Assembly (NCBI GenBank): GCA_030696455.1
Contig: JAUYSH010000074.1
Location: 1 to 64,000 of the forward strand
From: Elusimicrobiota bacterium
GTDB taxonomy: Bacteria > Elusimicrobiota > Elusimicrobia > UBA1565 > UBA9628
Length of the DNA stretch: 64,000 bases
Direction: 5' to 3'
Shown here: positions 32,914 to 40,965 of the stretch, piece by piece
How the letters are laid out: each line of letters starts with the position of its first letter
Position numbering within the stretch: the stretch's first letter is position 1
Notes under the pieces: generated by a model
What the model saw: only the letters and a program-made list of their open reading frames with translations
The model's database searches: none
What the model was told of the DNA's origin: nothing
Translations under genes and position numbers: made by a program

Positions 32914-33297
32914 TCAGCTCCTCCTCTTATTGCGCGCGGACTCGGCCAGGCGCTTCCTGCGTTCGGCGCACAGCGGCCCCACCGACTTAAGCCGGTCCAT
33001 GTCGCGCCTGAGCACGGCCACCTCGTCGAAACAGTCCTTCAGGCAGTGGATGGCGCGTGCCTGAAAGCGGGTCGTCGGCTCGGCCAGGCTGTACAGGCGC
33101 CACTGTCCTTGGGTGTGGGAGACAACGAGCCCCGAGTTCCTTAAGTAGGCCAGGTGCCGGGAGACTTTTGACTGAGGAACGCCCATCGTCGCCATGATCT
33201 CGCAGACGGAGAGATCGCGGCGCGCGAGCAGGTGAAGGATGCGCAGGCGCGTGACGTCCGCGAACGCGCGGAACATGCTGTCTACGGAATTCTTCAT
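32914..33297 (-). CDS. ArsR/SmtB family transcriptional regulator
   Basis: 127 aa winged-helix protein: MFRAFADVTRLRILHLLARRDLSVCEIMATMGVPQSKVSRHLAYLRNSGLV is the ArsR helix-turn-helix, followed by a wing (QGQWRLYSL). Cys residues occur in the DLSVCEI helix and in HCLKDC and LC near the C-terminus, so metal, arsenite or redox sensing through Cys is possible. Divergent from the porin/cytochrome genes across an AT-rich 159-bp region with dyads suited to ArsR binding; it probably represses them and itself. The stop is 18 bp from the tRNA. Confidence 0.85.
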   Translation of the reverse strand: MKNSVDSMFRAFADVTRLRILHLLARRDLSVCEIMATMGVPQSKVSRHLAYLRNSGLVVSHTQGQWRLYSLAEPTTRFQARAIHCLKDCFDEVAVLRRDMDRLKSVGPLCAERRKRLAESARNKRRS

Positions 33298-33353
33298 CGC
33301 TCAGATGGTAACACTCCTTCCCGGCGGATTCAAGGCGCGGGCTCGCGGAATTA

Positions 33354-33375
33354 TATATCTGGTTATGTAGATATA
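33354..33375. promoter_or_regulatory. Candidate ArsR operator dyad
   Basis: TATATCT-N8-AGATATA, 7-bp perfect arms, in the ArsR/porin divergent gap. A related half CCAGATATATT at 33410-33420 with AATAT at 33399 forms a second weaker dyad, and TATCTGG/CCAGATA match across the two. Confidence 0.5.
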
Positions 33376-33456
33376 ATTGGCGATTGTGTTGCATTGTAAA
33401 TATGCGTAGCCAGATATATTTAAAAATTGTCGGAAAGGCCTCACCTAGGAGGATTT

Positions 33457-34959
33457 ATGAATCGATTCAGCCGAAGCCTGCGCGCAATCGCGCTCGCGTT
33501 GGGCGTTTTCGCCCCGGCGCTGACGGCGCGCGCGCAGCAGACGCCGGAGGCCCGCCTCGACGCCATGACGCGGGAGCTCGAGGCCGTCAAGAAGGAGGTC
33601 CAAGGCCTGAAAGGCGGCGCCGTCAAGGAATCTCCGATGTCCTGGTTGACGATCGGCGGGGACTTCCGCACCCGCCACGACAAGCTCGTCGCCCACCTGC
33701 CTTCCTACACCCAGTTCCTGGGGACCTTCACCGGCGCGGTGCCTAATACCGCGGCCGTGCCCGCGAAGACCATCCGCAACGACTCGCTGTTCACCAACCG
33801 CTTCGGGCTGGACCTCAAGGCGCGCGTGGCGGAGAACGTCACGATGACGACGCGGCTGCTCATGTACAAGACCTTCGGCATGACGACCTCGGCCCCGACG
33901 CAAGCCGGCTACTTCGCCGACCGGAGCAACGCCAGCGGCGTCTTCGACGGCACCCGCGGACGCATACCCGCCGACAACAGCCTCCTCGTCGATCAGGCCT
34001 ACGCCAGCTGGAACTCGATCGCCGGCCGGCCGGTGTGGTTCTCCGCGGGGCGGCGGCCTTCGACCGGCGGCGCGCCGGGCAACGTGCGTCAGAACTTCGA
34101 CATCTCGGGCTCGGCGGGCACGCCGGCCCTTCTCGTCGATTACGCCTTCGACGGCTTCACCCTGGGGGCGGCGCCCGACGTCGATGCCCTTCCCGGCCTC
34201 GCCGCGAAGGTCTGCTACGGCCGGGCTTTCGAGGCGGGCTATCGCGAGTCGGGCGGCCCTTCGCTGGCCGACACCGACATGCTGGGCCTGGCGCTCATCC
34301 CCTATGAGACCGACGACTGGCGCGTCGACGCTCAGTACCAGCGCGGCTTCGGGATCATGGACACGATCCCCGGCCCGAACGTGCGCGCCAACCTGGGCGA
34401 CCTCGAGGAGTACGGCCTCAACGTGATGCGCACGGTCCGCCAAGTCGGTCCCGGAGAACTGCGCTTGTTCGCCGCGGGGGCCATGAGCCGCGCGCTGCCG
34501 AGCGGCGACCGCTACAACGCGGGCTTCGGAACCGGAAACCCCGGGCTCATGTTCGCGGGCACGGACCAGAAGAACAACGCCGGCTACGCCGCCTACGTGG
34601 GCACGCGCTACGACTTCACGAAGACCGGCACGAAGCTCGGGGCCGAGTACAACCACGGCTCGAAATACTGGGTGACGTTCACGCCCGCCGCCGACGACAT
34701 CTGGACGAGCAAGCTCGGGACCCGCGGCCAGGTCTACGAGCTCTACCTCGTCCAGGAGCTCATGAGCAAGCCGGTCTCGCCCCGCGGGCGCGCGTTCTTC
34801 CGCGTGGGCTGGCAGTACTACAACTTCGACTACACCCAGTCGAATTCCTGGGTGGGCGCCCCGCAGCGGATCAGCAGCCTGACAGCCGCCGACATGCAGT
34901 TCATGGCGCCGATCAAGCAGGCGTACGACATCTACACGACGTTCGAGGTCCGCTTCTAG
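33457..34959 (+). CDS. DUF3373 family outer-membrane porin-like protein
   Basis: 500 aa. Signal peptide MNRFSRSLRAIALALGVFAPALTARAQ, then a short coiled coil (RLDAMTRELEAVKKEVQGLK) typical of trimeric porin N-termini. A beta-rich region with alternating aromatic residues ends in F (TFEVRF), as outer-membrane barrels do. Internal sequence (VFDGTRGRIPADNSLLVDQAYASW, GRRPSTGGAPG, DTDMLGL) fits DUF3373, often encoded beside c-type cytochromes. Start ATG 33457, because AGGAGG lies 4 nt upstream; the track start at 33427 would bury it. First gene of the redox operon. Confidence 0.8.
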   Translation: MNRFSRSLRAIALALGVFAPALTARAQQTPEARLDAMTRELEAVKKEVQGLKGGAVKESPMSWLTIGGDFRTRHDKLVAHLPSYTQFLGTFTGAVPNTAAVPAKTIRNDSLFTNRFGLDLKARVAENVTMTTRLLMYKTFGMTTSAPTQAGYFADRSNASGVFDGTRGRIPADNSLLVDQAYASWNSIAGRPVWFSAGRRPSTGGAPGNVRQNFDISGSAGTPALLVDYAFDGFTLGAAPDVDALPGLAAKVCYGRAFEAGYRESGGPSLADTDMLGLALIPYETDDWRVDAQYQRGFGIMDTIPGPNVRANLGDLEEYGLNVMRTVRQVGPGELRLFAAGAMSRALPSGDRYNAGFGTGNPGLMFAGTDQKNNAGYAAYVGTRYDFTKTGTKLGAEYNHGSKYWVTFTPAADDIWTSKLGTRGQVYELYLVQELMSKPVSPRGRAFFRVGWQYYNFDYTQSNSWVGAPQRISSLTAADMQFMAPIKQAYDIYTTFEVRF

Positions 34960-34973
34960 CGGAGGAGGCCGTC

Positions 34974-35312
34974 ATGAATTGGACAACGCTGGCGTTGACG
35001 GGGGCGCTCGCCTTGAGCGCGGGGGCCTCGTCTCCCGCGCCGGAGGCGGCGCTCCCGGCCGCCGAGACCGTCGTCGGCAAACTCACGGGACCGGTCGTCA
35101 GCATCACCCCGGCCGAGGACTGGAAAAGCGCGGTGGCCGTGCTCAAGGACTCCAAGACGGATGAGGAGGTGGAGATCCTCGTCGACGACCAGCTCACGCT
35201 CGAGAAGTTCAAGGACAAGCGCATCTCGGTGGGCGACGACATCCGCTGCAAGTACGAACTGAAGGACGGCAAGAAGCGCAGCACCTACTTCCGCAAGGTG
35301 GGAGGCTGCTGA
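34974..35312 (+). CDS. Small periplasmic beta-rich protein of unknown function
   Basis: 112 aa with signal peptide MNWTTLALTGALALSAGASSPAPEAALP. The mature part has several short predicted strands (GKLTGPVVSITP, EEVEILVDDQLTLEKF, DDIRCKYELKDGKKRSTYFRK), possibly an OB-like or small barrel fold, with two Cys (IRC and the C-terminal GGC). GGAGGAGG precedes ATG 34974, 14 nt after the porin stop, and the cytochrome gene starts 1 nt after its stop. It is therefore an operon partner, perhaps binding the cytochrome or its ligand. No family recognised. Confidence 0.7.
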   Translation: MNWTTLALTGALALSAGASSPAPEAALPAAETVVGKLTGPVVSITPAEDWKSAVAVLKDSKTDEEVEILVDDQLTLEKFKDKRISVGDDIRCKYELKDGKKRSTYFRKVGGC

Positions 35313-35313
35313 C

Positions 35314-36672
35314 ATGAGAACGCTCCTCTGCGCCGCCCTGTTCGTCCCATGGGCCGCGCTCGTCGTCGGGGCGGCCGAGCATCCCGGCCGCGCGCAGATG
35401 GAGCAAAGCGGCTACGCCGGGACCGAGACCTGCCTCTCCTGCCATCCGGACGCGGGAAGGCAGGTCGTGGGCTCGGTTCACTGGACTCACGCCTCGAAGG
35501 TGGACAACGTCGAGGGGATCGACAAGAAGGCCGAGCACGGTATGCTCAACCGTATCTACACCATGTGCAACGGCAATGACATCATCAATGATATGAAGGA
35601 GGTCCGCTCCGCGTCGGGGAAGACCAAGTTCACCGGCTGCAACACCTGCCATCCCGGCAACCACATCCAAGGCGTCGGCAGCAAAGGCCCCGCGGCGGAG
35701 AAGGCGGTGGACTGTCTCCTCTGCCACTCCTCCGAGTACGACTTCCGGGCGCGCAAAGGCTTCCTGGACGAGCAGGGGCGCGTGGTGATGGGGCGAGACT
35801 CGAGCCTTAAGGCGGCGCTGGCGGTGGGCAAGCCCGGAGTCAATAACTGCATGGCCTGCCATGAGGGGGCGGGCGGGGGGCAGTACAATAAGCGAGGTTT
35901 CGAATTCAGAGCGGAGACGGATGCTCATGCCGCCAAGGGCATGGTGTGCGTGGACTGCCATAAGGGCAAGGAGCACCGCATACCCACCGGCTTCGACCCG
36001 AATCTGTGGGCCAACGACGGCCTGCGCATTTCTTGCGCGGGTTGCCATACCGAGAAGCCGCACAAGGACGAGGACTACAACCGCCACACCGCGCGGCTGG
36101 CCTGCCAGACCTGTCACACACCGCGCACCGGCGGCGCCTCGGCCAAGGATTTCACCCAGTGGGAGAAACAGCCGGACGGCTTCTGGGAGCCCTCGACCTT
36201 GAAGCATGAGCCCAACGAAACACGCGCGGTCTACGCCTGGTTCAACGGCACGGTGAAAAACGAGCCGCATCTGATCGCTCCAAAGGGGGATCGCCGGGAC
36301 CCGAAGAGCCGGATATTCCCGTTCAAGGTATTCGAGGGCAAAGCCTACTTCGACAAGAAGACGGGGAAGCTCCTGGGCATGGACTTCGCCCCGCCCATGC
36401 AGACGGGCGACACGCTCGCGGGCGTGGCCGCGGCGGCCAAGATACAAGGCATCAAGGACTACGAGCCGGTCCCGGGCTGGCAGCGCATCTACTTCGCCAA
36501 CAGCCACCTCGTCACGAAGACGAAGGCCTTAAAGTGCGCGGACTGCCACTCGCCGGGGGGCATCCTTCCTTTCGCGCAGCTGGGCTACTCGCCGGCCGAA
36601 GTCGGGAGGCTGACCTCGAGCCGCGCGCATTTCGAGAAGAGCCTGGAAAAGCAGCGCGCGGAGTGGGACTGA
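35314..36672 (+). CDS. Octaheme c-type cytochrome (OTR-like)
   Basis: 452 aa, signal peptide MRTLLCAALFVPWAALVVGA. Eight CxxCH sites: CLSCH, CNTCH, CLLCH, CMACH, CVDCH, CAGCH, CQTCH, CADCH. The spacing and phrases such as HWTHASK, VDCLLCHSSEYDF and CMACHEGAGG resemble octaheme tetrathionate reductase-type cytochromes, which are periplasmic and can also reduce nitrite or hydroxylamine. The substrate here is not determined. A GGGAGG Shine-Dalgarno site lies in the 3' end of the preceding gene. With the porin gene it suggests a periplasmic-to-outside electron route. The 3' end faces the diheme peroxidase across a long inverted repeat. Confidence 0.85.
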   Translation: MRTLLCAALFVPWAALVVGAAEHPGRAQMEQSGYAGTETCLSCHPDAGRQVVGSVHWTHASKVDNVEGIDKKAEHGMLNRIYTMCNGNDIINDMKEVRSASGKTKFTGCNTCHPGNHIQGVGSKGPAAEKAVDCLLCHSSEYDFRARKGFLDEQGRVVMGRDSSLKAALAVGKPGVNNCMACHEGAGGGQYNKRGFEFRAETDAHAAKGMVCVDCHKGKEHRIPTGFDPNLWANDGLRISCAGCHTEKPHKDEDYNRHTARLACQTCHTPRTGGASAKDFTQWEKQPDGFWEPSTLKHEPNETRAVYAWFNGTVKNEPHLIAPKGDRRDPKSRIFPFKVFEGKAYFDKKTGKLLGMDFAPPMQTGDTLAGVAAAAKIQGIKDYEPVPGWQRIYFANSHLVTKTKALKCADCHSPGGILPFAQLGYSPAEVGRLTSSRAHFEKSLEKQRAEWD

Positions 36673-36679
36673 CGATTGA

Positions 36680-36760
36680 CGGACGGCGCAGGCCTGAAGG
36701 CCCCGCGGGAAGCGCGGCTCCTCCCAGGAGTCTTCCCGTGGGAGTCTTCGGGCCTGCCCT
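36680..36760. terminator. Long imperfect inverted repeat between convergent cytochrome genes
   Basis: GGACGGCGCAGGCCTGAAGG... pairs imperfectly with ...CTTCGGGCCTGCCCTGCGTCC, and CGGGAAG pairs with CTTCCCG inside. The hairpin fills the gap between convergent stops and probably serves as a bidirectional terminator. No strong T-run on either side. Confidence 0.5.
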
Positions 36761-36769
36761 GCGTCCCGG

Positions 36770-38149
36770 CTACAGAGCCTTCATGAACGCCGTGACGTCC
36801 GCCTCTTCCTCGGGCGTGAGCTTGGTCTCGAGCACGAGGTTGAAGAAGCGCACCGTGTCGTCGAGCGTCAGCAGGCGGCCGTCGTGCAGGTACGGCGGGG
36901 TATCCTTGATGCCGCGCAGAGGGAAGTTCTTGATCGGCCCGTCGGCCGACATCATCATGCCCCGGGAGCTCCTCGGCTTGTAGAAGCGCTCGGCCTTCAG
37001 GTCGTGCATCGTGTTGTCGGTGTAGTACGGCGGCGCGTGGCAATCCGCGCACTTCGCCTTGCCGAAGAACAAGGCCTGGCCGCGCAGCTCGGCGGGGGAG
37101 GCCTTCGCCTCGATCAGCCTCCCGTTCACGCCGAGCTTCGGCGCGGGCGGGAAATTGAGCAGATTCTGAAGCTCCGCCATGTGGTGGACCTGGGACTGCC
37201 GGTCGGGTACGTGGACGCCCTTCTTCGCCGCGAGCGTGATGTCCCCGTCGAAGTAGGCGGCGCGCTGCTCGAACTCGGTGAAATCCTCGACGGACTTCAG
37301 AGCGCGCTGGGAGCCGAAGAGCCGCTGGACGTTCACGCCGCGCAGCGCCGGCGTCTCGATCCGATGCCGGAACTCCTGGGGGCGGATGTCGCCGACGAGG
37401 TGCGTCGCGCCGTTGGTGCCGCCGTTGGCGTGGCAGTCGAAGCAGGTCACGCCGAGGCTCGGACGCCTGACGCGGCGGTCGTCGGTCGCGTTGAACTGCT
37501 GCTGGGGGAACGGCGTCAGCAGCAGGCGAAGGCCGTCGAGCTGCTTCGGATTCAGGACGCCGTCGAAGAGCTCGTAGTAGTTGTCGAGCGTGACGAGCCG
37601 GCCTTTGGACACGTCGCCGAGGTCCGGCCGCGTGGTCAGGAACATCGCGGGCGGGAACTCGGGGAGAAAATGCTCGGGAAGGTCGAAGTCGAGGTCGAAG
37701 CGCTCGAGGTCGCGGCCTTCCTGCTTCTTGATCTCCTCGATGTGCATGCGCGGAAACAGCATCCCGCCCTCGGGATGGTTCGGGTGGGGCAGGGGCATGA
37801 AGCCCTCCGGGAAGGCGTCGCGCCGGCGGATCTCCTCCGGGGTCATCTTCGCGAGGTCCTCCCAGGTGACGCCGGCGGGCAGTTTCGCGCGCACGCCCTG
37901 CTGGATCTTTTTTCCGCGGAACATCGCGCCGTCCGCCGCGGCCTTGTCCGAGAGGTCGTAGCGTTTTTGAAGAAGCCGGGCCTGGCCCTCGTTGAACTCC
38001 TTGCGGCGCGCGGAGTACCAGCGCTGGATGTCCGCGAAGCCCGTCAGGCCCTTGGGCGTCGGCGGGGCCGCGTCGACGTCGGCGCCGAGGGCGGGGGCGG
38101 CGATCGCGGCAAGAAGCAGGAGGAGCAGGAGTCGCGCGTGGATATTCAT
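36770..38149 (-). CDS. Diheme cytochrome c peroxidase/MauG family protein
   Basis: 459 aa with signal peptide MNIHARLLLLLLLAAIAAPALG. Two heme sites: CFDCH (~235) and CADCH (~367). The C-terminal pattern TPPYLHDGRLLTLDDTVRFFN is characteristic of the diheme peroxidase/MauG fold. The first heme site comes later than in classical CcpA (~50), because a ~200-residue N-terminal extension precedes it. It likely reduces peroxide or modifies a partner protein in the periplasm. Start ATG 38149, chosen because TATGCT lies 6 nt upstream; ATG 38155 would touch the -10 box. Convergent with the octaheme gene. Confidence 0.8.
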   Translation of the reverse strand: MNIHARLLLLLLLAAIAAPALGADVDAAPPTPKGLTGFADIQRWYSARRKEFNEGQARLLQKRYDLSDKAAADGAMFRGKKIQQGVRAKLPAGVTWEDLAKMTPEEIRRRDAFPEGFMPLPHPNHPEGGMLFPRMHIEEIKKQEGRDLERFDLDFDLPEHFLPEFPPAMFLTTRPDLGDVSKGRLVTLDNYYELFDGVLNPKQLDGLRLLLTPFPQQQFNATDDRRVRRPSLGVTCFDCHANGGTNGATHLVGDIRPQEFRHRIETPALRGVNVQRLFGSQRALKSVEDFTEFEQRAAYFDGDITLAAKKGVHVPDRQSQVHHMAELQNLLNFPPAPKLGVNGRLIEAKASPAELRGQALFFGKAKCADCHAPPYYTDNTMHDLKAERFYKPRSSRGMMMSADGPIKNFPLRGIKDTPPYLHDGRLLTLDDTVRFFNLVLETKLTPEEEADVTAFMKAL

Positions 38150-38213
38150 GCGCATAGCATAGACAACCGCGCCGCGCGAAGCCCATGACGGGCGGGTGAA
38201 AGTAATTTGAGGC

Positions 38214-38510
38214 TTACTTGCGCAGGGCAACGGTAAAGCGCCTTGGAGTGGAGCCGATGGCGGACCCGTCTCGGTTCTGGCCGCGCGCGACGACGACGTG
38301 CTCGCCGCTGCCGTAGCCCGACCAGTCGTACCACCAGTAGCCGCAGGCGCGGCGGCAGGCGTGCCACGGGCCCCGATCGATGGAGACCTCGAGCGACGCG
38401 AGGGTCTCCGGGGCGTCGACGCGGATCGTGTAGATCGCCGAGGTCACGGTCTGGTCCTGCTGGGGACGGTCGACTTCGAGTTTATGCATAGGCGGGTGGA
38501 GCGCGCTCAC
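38214..38510 (-). CDS. Small Ig-like beta-sandwich protein
   Basis: 98 aa from GTG 38510 (or 91 aa from ATG 38489). Sequence is strand-rich with the pattern YTIRVDAPETLASLEVSIDRGPWHAC...GYWWYDWSGYGSGEHVVVARGQNRDG, a small Ig/fibronectin-like domain with two Cys. No signal peptide is obvious in this start frame. I have an impression of similar stand-alone domains in Elusimicrobiota genomes, but that is recollection only. A weak TAAGAC box lies 6 nt before the GTG. Role unknown, possibly carbohydrate or protein binding. Confidence 0.65.
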   Translation of the reverse strand: MSALHPPMHKLEVDRPQQDQTVTSAIYTIRVDAPETLASLEVSIDRGPWHACRRACGYWWYDWSGYGSGEHVVVARGQNRDGSAIGSTPRRFTVALRK

Positions 38511-38573
38511 GCCATAGTCTTACAATAACGCGCCCTCGCGAGGCCAGCGTTAAATCGGCCGCGAGGCCGCCTA

Positions 38574-40844
38574 TTACAGGTGGGTGGAAAGGATCGAGTT
38601 CGGCCCGTGGTGGTCGCCGGCGTTCGGCTTGGCGTGCGCGGGCGGCGCGGGCGGCTCCGGCGGCGGGGGAGCCTTGCGGGACTCCTTGCTGAAGGACAGG
38701 AAGGGGGCGGCCAGGCGCAGCAGGCCCATCACGCCGGTCGCGATCGCGGCGATCGTCAGCGAGGTCGCGATCGAGATGTCCTTGAGGACGAAGCCGTAGA
38801 CGTAGGTCGAGAGGATCGCGGCGGCGATGCCGAGAAGGGACTGCGCGGCCAGGATCTTGTTGACGTTCTCGTCCTTGTGGCGGCCGAGCGTCTTCTGGTA
38901 AAGGCCCGAGATCGCGATGCCGACGAAGCCGACGGAGAGCGCCTGCAGGCCGTACAGCGCCACCGCGCCGAGCATGGTCGGGGTGTTGATCATCAGCAGG
39001 AATAGCGGAGCCTCCAACGCGGCCAGAATGAAAAACGGGATCGTCAGCGCCTCGTCCGTCTTGAAGCCGAACTTCTGGAACAGCCGCGTCAGCGGCTTGA
39101 TGAGCAGGGAGGCCACGATGGAGCCGACGCTCGCCATCACCATCATCATCGCGAAATTTCCCATCGGCGTCGCGGCCAGCGACCTGAGGAACCACCCGAG
39201 AACCGGCACGTTCATGATCGCGCCCATCGAGCCGGGGTTGCTCGCCACGAGGCCCTCGATATACTCGGGGAGCACGTTGAAGACGAGGGGGTCCGAGAAC
39301 AGCGATGTCACCATCGACATCAGCAGGAGCGTGCGCAGGAAGCGGTCCTTGAAGACGAGCTTCGTGCCGTCCTTGATCGACGACCAGAGGCTCTTGAGCG
39401 TGCCGCCGATCCCCTTCGAGGCGGGGGCCGCCGCTTCTTCGCCGGGCTTCCCGGCCGACTCGGCCTTTTTGGGGCCGCCGATGATCTTGATCGAGGCGTA
39501 CACCAAAGCGGCCAACGCGATGGCGCCGGCGTAGATCGAGTAGATCACGGCGCCGCCGACGCCGGTCTTGTCCATCACCGGGCCGATCTGCGCGATCTGG
39601 CCCGCGATCACGGGAGCGATGATCGCGAACAGCGCGGCGACGAAGGTCAGGATCGAGTTGGCCTTGGTGCGCTCCTCGCTGGTGACGGTCGAGTCGCCCA
39701 TGATGCGCGTCGTCGCCGCGCCCTCGAAGGTCACGGCGATGCCTTGGAAGAAGGACTGCAGGGCGACGAGGCCCAGGAACACCCAGAGCGCCCCGGTGAC
39801 GCTGAGCAGGCCGGTCGCGAAGAACAGGCCGGCGACGCCCGCGAGCGTGGCGGCGCGGACCATCATGGAGCGGACGAGCCATTTTTTAGGACCGTCATCC
39901 GCGATGCCGCGCGTGAAGAGGGGGATGGTCGCGTAGCTCACGCCCTGCGCCACCCAGTGCGCGATGCGGGCCAGCGAGCGATTGGAGCGGATCATCGACT
40001 TGAGGGTCTCTTCGTTGGCGGCGCGCGCGTCGTGGTTCTCGGTGAGGGAGTTGCGGGTGATCGCGGAGATCAGGTAGGGGAGGCCGACGACGTACATCTG
40101 GTAGCCGAAGAGGAAGATGGAGTAGCCCGCGACGTAGCGCCAGAAGGACTTGTTGCGCTCGGGGTCCTTGAAGACCAAAGTGATGCCGGACTTTTTGGGG
40201 GAAGGGGGGGCGGCTTTCTCGTCGACGGAGGGAGCGGATTCCGTGGCCGTGCCGAGGAGTTTCGAGGAGAGGCCGGAAGGCGTGAGGGCGGCCATGCGGC
40301 CGCCGAGGGGAGCGAGGGAGGAGCCGGAGCGGGACGGGGAGGCGAGGGTCTCGGAGACGAGCGTGGAGAATTGGGTCGAGGCTTTGGAGCTGGCCGAATC
40401 GCCGGAGGCCTTTGATAAACCTTCAACGGCTTTCGCGGCTGCGGCTTGGGCTGAAGCTAACGCCGCGGCCGTTGCGAGAACGGGCTTCGGGGCGGCCGCT
40501 GATTTGGAGGCCTGAACGGAAAACGGCTTGAGGGCCGATGGGGTCGGGGAGACGGCAACGGCAATGTTTGGAGCGATTCCCAGAGAGACCGGCGTCAGGT
40601 TGGGGGAGATGGACGGCGAAGCAAGGGAAGGAGTTAACGACAACGACGTTAACGGCAACGTATTGGGGATCGTGCCGAAGACCGGCGTTCCGGGAAGCGA
40701 GGGGTTGGAGCTTGCGCCTGCGGCGCTGTATGCGCCGATGGACGAGGGAACCGAGACGCGGACGGATTGGACTTGGGCGAGGGCGGGTGAGGAGCCTAAC
40801 GATATGGACAGAAGGAGAGCAAGCGTCTGTCGCATGAGCCTCAT
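38574..40844 (-). CDS. MFS transporter with exported-type N-terminal leader
   Basis: 756 aa. Signal peptide MRLMRQTLALLLSISLGSSPALAQ and a ~200-residue Ser/Pro/Leu/Ala leader (LTPSLASPSISPNLTPVSLG). From about residue 225 come roughly twelve membrane segments (YVAGYSIFLFGYQMYVVGLP ... IATSLTIAAIATGVMGLLRL) with an MFS-like inter-half linker. A signal peptide plus long leader is abnormal for MFS proteins. TATAAT lies exactly 6 nt before ATG 40844, which fixes the start (the track begins 14 codons earlier). CTAGGAATAATTG, GGACCC and GGGCCC motifs lie 40-80 nt upstream. Transported substrate unknown. Confidence 0.75.
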   Translation of the reverse strand: MRLMRQTLALLLSISLGSSPALAQVQSVRVSVPSSIGAYSAAGASSNPSLPGTPVFGTIPNTLPLTSLSLTPSLASPSISPNLTPVSLGIAPNIAVAVSPTPSALKPFSVQASKSAAAPKPVLATAAALASAQAAAAKAVEGLSKASGDSASSKASTQFSTLVSETLASPSRSGSSLAPLGGRMAALTPSGLSSKLLGTATESAPSVDEKAAPPSPKKSGITLVFKDPERNKSFWRYVAGYSIFLFGYQMYVVGLPYLISAITRNSLTENHDARAANEETLKSMIRSNRSLARIAHWVAQGVSYATIPLFTRGIADDGPKKWLVRSMMVRAATLAGVAGLFFATGLLSVTGALWVFLGLVALQSFFQGIAVTFEGAATTRIMGDSTVTSEERTKANSILTFVAALFAIIAPVIAGQIAQIGPVMDKTGVGGAVIYSIYAGAIALAALVYASIKIIGGPKKAESAGKPGEEAAAPASKGIGGTLKSLWSSIKDGTKLVFKDRFLRTLLLMSMVTSLFSDPLVFNVLPEYIEGLVASNPGSMGAIMNVPVLGWFLRSLAATPMGNFAMMMVMASVGSIVASLLIKPLTRLFQKFGFKTDEALTIPFFILAALEAPLFLLMINTPTMLGAVALYGLQALSVGFVGIAISGLYQKTLGRHKDENVNKILAAQSLLGIAAAILSTYVYGFVLKDISIATSLTIAAIATGVMGLLRLAAPFLSFSKESRKAPPPPEPPAPPAHAKPNAGDHHGPNSILSTHL

Positions 40845-40850
40845 GAACTC

Positions 40851-40856
40851 ATTATA
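40851..40856 (-). promoter_or_regulatory. -10 box TATAAT of the MFS gene
   Basis: Consensus TATAAT with 6 nt to ATG 40844 on the minus strand. Confidence 0.6.
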
Positions 40857-40887
40857 AGGATGCCGGCGGATTATGAAAGGCGGCATT

Positions 40888-40928
40888 GGGCCCTATTTTG
40901 ACCGGGTCCGATGGCCTAGGAATAATTG
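40888..40928. promoter_or_regulatory. GGGCCC ... CTAGGAATAATTG upstream motif cluster
   Basis: GGGCCC (40889 region), GGGTCC and CTAGGAATAATTG (40916-40928). The last matches CTAGGAGTAATTG at 17868 in 12 of 13 positions. Confidence 0.45.
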
Positions 40929-40965
40929 TCGCTTGGAGCGGGCGGGATACCGGGTCTTTCGCGGT

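Noticed and set aside
38482-39882. 466-aa minus ORF and other Arg/Pro/Gly-rich ORFs across the window
   Set aside because: High-GC shadow frames with Arg/Pro/Gly/Ala bias and no motifs, opposite or out of frame with clear genes.
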